Below are positions 5,992 through 7,054 of a DNA stretch of 7,054 nt, piece by piece; position 1 is the stretch's first letter, and the number at the start of each line of letters is the position of its first letter. Source of the stretch: DATLBY01 sp035526665. Its GTDB lineage: Bacteria > Acidobacteriota > Terriglobia > Bryobacterales > Bryobacteraceae. The stretch spans positions 1 through 7,054 of the forward strand of contig DATLBY010000429.1 in assembly GCA_035526665.1 (NCBI GenBank), read 5' to 3'. A program made the position numbers and the translations under genes. The notes beneath the pieces are model-generated. The model was not told the DNA's origin. It saw nothing but the letters and a program-made list of their open reading frames with translations, and searched no databases.

Positions 5992-7054
5992 ATGCGCACA
6001 TTGCTGTACTGTGTGATTTTCGGTTGCTTTTTTTGGGGTATTGACGCTGGTTCAGCTGAATCGGCTATGCCCGCCCCGTCGCTAAAGCAAGCTTCCGCGG
6101 CACTCGCCGCGGGAGAACTGGAACGAGCCTCCCGGCTGTTTCAAGCAGGTTACACAAATGCGATTGCAGTTGGAGATAGAAAAAACGCCGGCAAATTCCT
6201 TTCCGGATTAGCCACCGTAAAATTCAGCAGCCTCCAATATAAGGCCGCGCTGGTGGACTACCTCAATGCGCGGCAACTGTCGGAAGCTGTCAATGACACG
6301 GAGACTCTAGGGAGAATTGCCGCCAACCTGTCCTCGCTCTACCGGCAGATGGACGATATTCCATCAGCGCTGGAATTTGCGCGCCGGGCCCTCGAAGTAC
6401 TGCCCAAGGAGGCAGCCCTGGGCATGCGGGCCAGATGGCTGATGCACACGGCCTCGCTGTATGCGGCGCAATCCGACATGGTCGCGGCCGCCCGCCTTTA
6501 TTCCGAAGGAGTCCGGGAGGCGGACCGGACCGGCGACAAAGCGCTGGCGGCCCAAGGCTGGAGTCTGCTTGGATACCACTACCTGGTCCGGGGCAGCTTG
6601 GCCAATGCCGAGATCTGTCTGACGGAGGGATTCCGTCTGCGTTCTCTGCTGAAAACGCCGGAAATAGCGGTTAACTATCGTGATCTGGGTGCTCTCCGGC
6701 TTGCGCAGGGCGATGCAAACTCGGCGGTTAACCTCCTTTCCGCCGGCATTGCCATCGCGGACAAAAATACACTGCATGAGCCGCGCTATGGCTTCTATTA
6801 CCGGCGTGCACTGGCCCTAGCGGCCCTGGGCCGCAACGCGGAAGCGCTGCTCGAATTTCAAATCGCGACCCAAATGGCGAGGCGCTGGCGCAGCGAAATG
6901 GTTCCCGCCGACGCGGTCCGAGTCGGCGCCGATGTCCGTCTGCAGACGATGTACTCGGATTACATCGCAGCAGGCATGAAGCAGTACGAAGAGACGCGCG
7001 ATCCCGATCTGGCGCAGCGAATGTTCCTGGCGGCCGAGGAGAACCGGGCGACAG
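5992..7054 (+). CDS. Exported TPR-repeat protein, probable N-terminal part of a TPR-CHAT protein (cut by window edge)
   Basis: The reading frame from the ATG at 5992 stays open to the window end (354 codons plus one base). MRTLLYCVIFGCFFWGIDAGSAESA is a short signal peptide with likely cleavage after GSA (residue 22), so the protein is probably secreted or periplasmic. From residue 31 to about 299 it is all-helical with about seven TPR-like units (near 31-60, 65-98, 105-138, 146-179, 184-217, 225-257 and 266-299), showing the usual spacing of small and aromatic residues (for example ANLSSLYRQMDDIPSALEFARRAL). The end, with ARRWR, MVPADAVR, a tyrosine-rich helix and AAEENRA, resembles what precedes the caspase-like CHAT domain in acidobacterial proteins. 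That domain is not in view, so this is inference. TPRs bind protein partners; a CHAT domain would make it a protease-like effector. No SD precedes the ATG; the next ATG (6067) would remove the signal peptide. Confidence 0.87.
   Translation, partial: MRTLLYCVIFGCFFWGIDAGSAESAMPAPSLKQASAALAAGELERASRLFQAGYTNAIAVGDRKNAGKFLSGLATVKFSSLQYKAALVDYLNARQLSEAVNDTETLGRIAANLSSLYRQMDDIPSALEFARRALEVLPKEAALGMRARWLMHTASLYAAQSDMVAAARLYSEGVREADRTGDKALAAQGWSLLGYHYLVRGSLANAEICLTEGFRLRSLLKTPEIAVNYRDLGALRLAQGDANSAVNLLSAGIAIADKNTLHEPRYGFYYRRALALAALGRNAEALLEFQIATQMARRWRSEMVPADAVRVGADVRLQTMYSDYIAAGMKQYEETRDPDLAQRMFLAAEENRAT

Noticed and set aside
6364..6777. Minus-strand frame of 137 codons and a plus-strand frame of 79 codons inside the TPR gene
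   Set aside because: Both are shadows; the frame from 5992 has a signal peptide and regular TPR units.
1..7054. Insertion sequences, integrase or attachment sites, CRISPR arrays, rRNA
   Set aside because: No transposase or integrase motifs, no flanking inverted repeats with target duplications and no regularly spaced repeats were found by reading both strands.

Overview
The window looks like chromosomal DNA of a soil-type bacterium, most likely an acidobacterium of the Solibacter/Bryobacter kind. This rests on three things: moderately high GC coding regions, a Tat-exported Gfo/Idh/MocA oxidoreductase, and an exported TPR protein whose N-terminal half resembles the large TPR-CHAT proteins abundant in that group. 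The assignment is from recalled family resemblance, not from a search.

Layout from left to right. A CheY/Rcp1-like response regulator on the minus strand runs off the left edge (1-340, truncated). It is divergent from a plus-strand Gfo/Idh/MocA-family oxidoreductase (554-1639). The space between them holds a good sigma70-type promoter for the regulator and a -10-like hexamer placed for leaderless transcription of the oxidoreductase. After a short convergent gap comes a minus-strand operon, ackA (5343-4090) followed by xfp (4090-1691), joined by a one-base TAATG overlap. A 648-bp spacer (5344-5991) follows with no recognisable conventional gene. The last part is a plus-strand exported TPR-repeat protein starting at 5992 and running off the right edge.

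How the genes work together. Phosphoketolase splits xylulose 5-phosphate (and often fructose 6-phosphate) with phosphate to give acetyl phosphate plus an aldose phosphate. Acetate kinase then converts acetyl phosphate and ADP to acetate and ATP. The pair is a self-contained phosphoketolase bypass that yields ATP without phosphotransacetylase. No link to the neighbouring genes is visible.

The least ordinary part is the 120 bp before the TPR gene. It holds a plausible sigma70 promoter (TTGAGT, 17 bp, AATAAT), a 7-bp palindrome over its -10, and three copies of a CATACTCCCA-like decamer, two direct and one inverted. The second and third copies form a compact hairpin followed by a short T-rich stretch. 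The hairpin lies inside a 17-codon leader ORF with a Shine-Dalgarno-like site, while the TPR gene has none of its own. This suggests operator control, leader-peptide attenuation or translational coupling. No wholly new multi-gene system is evident in the window.
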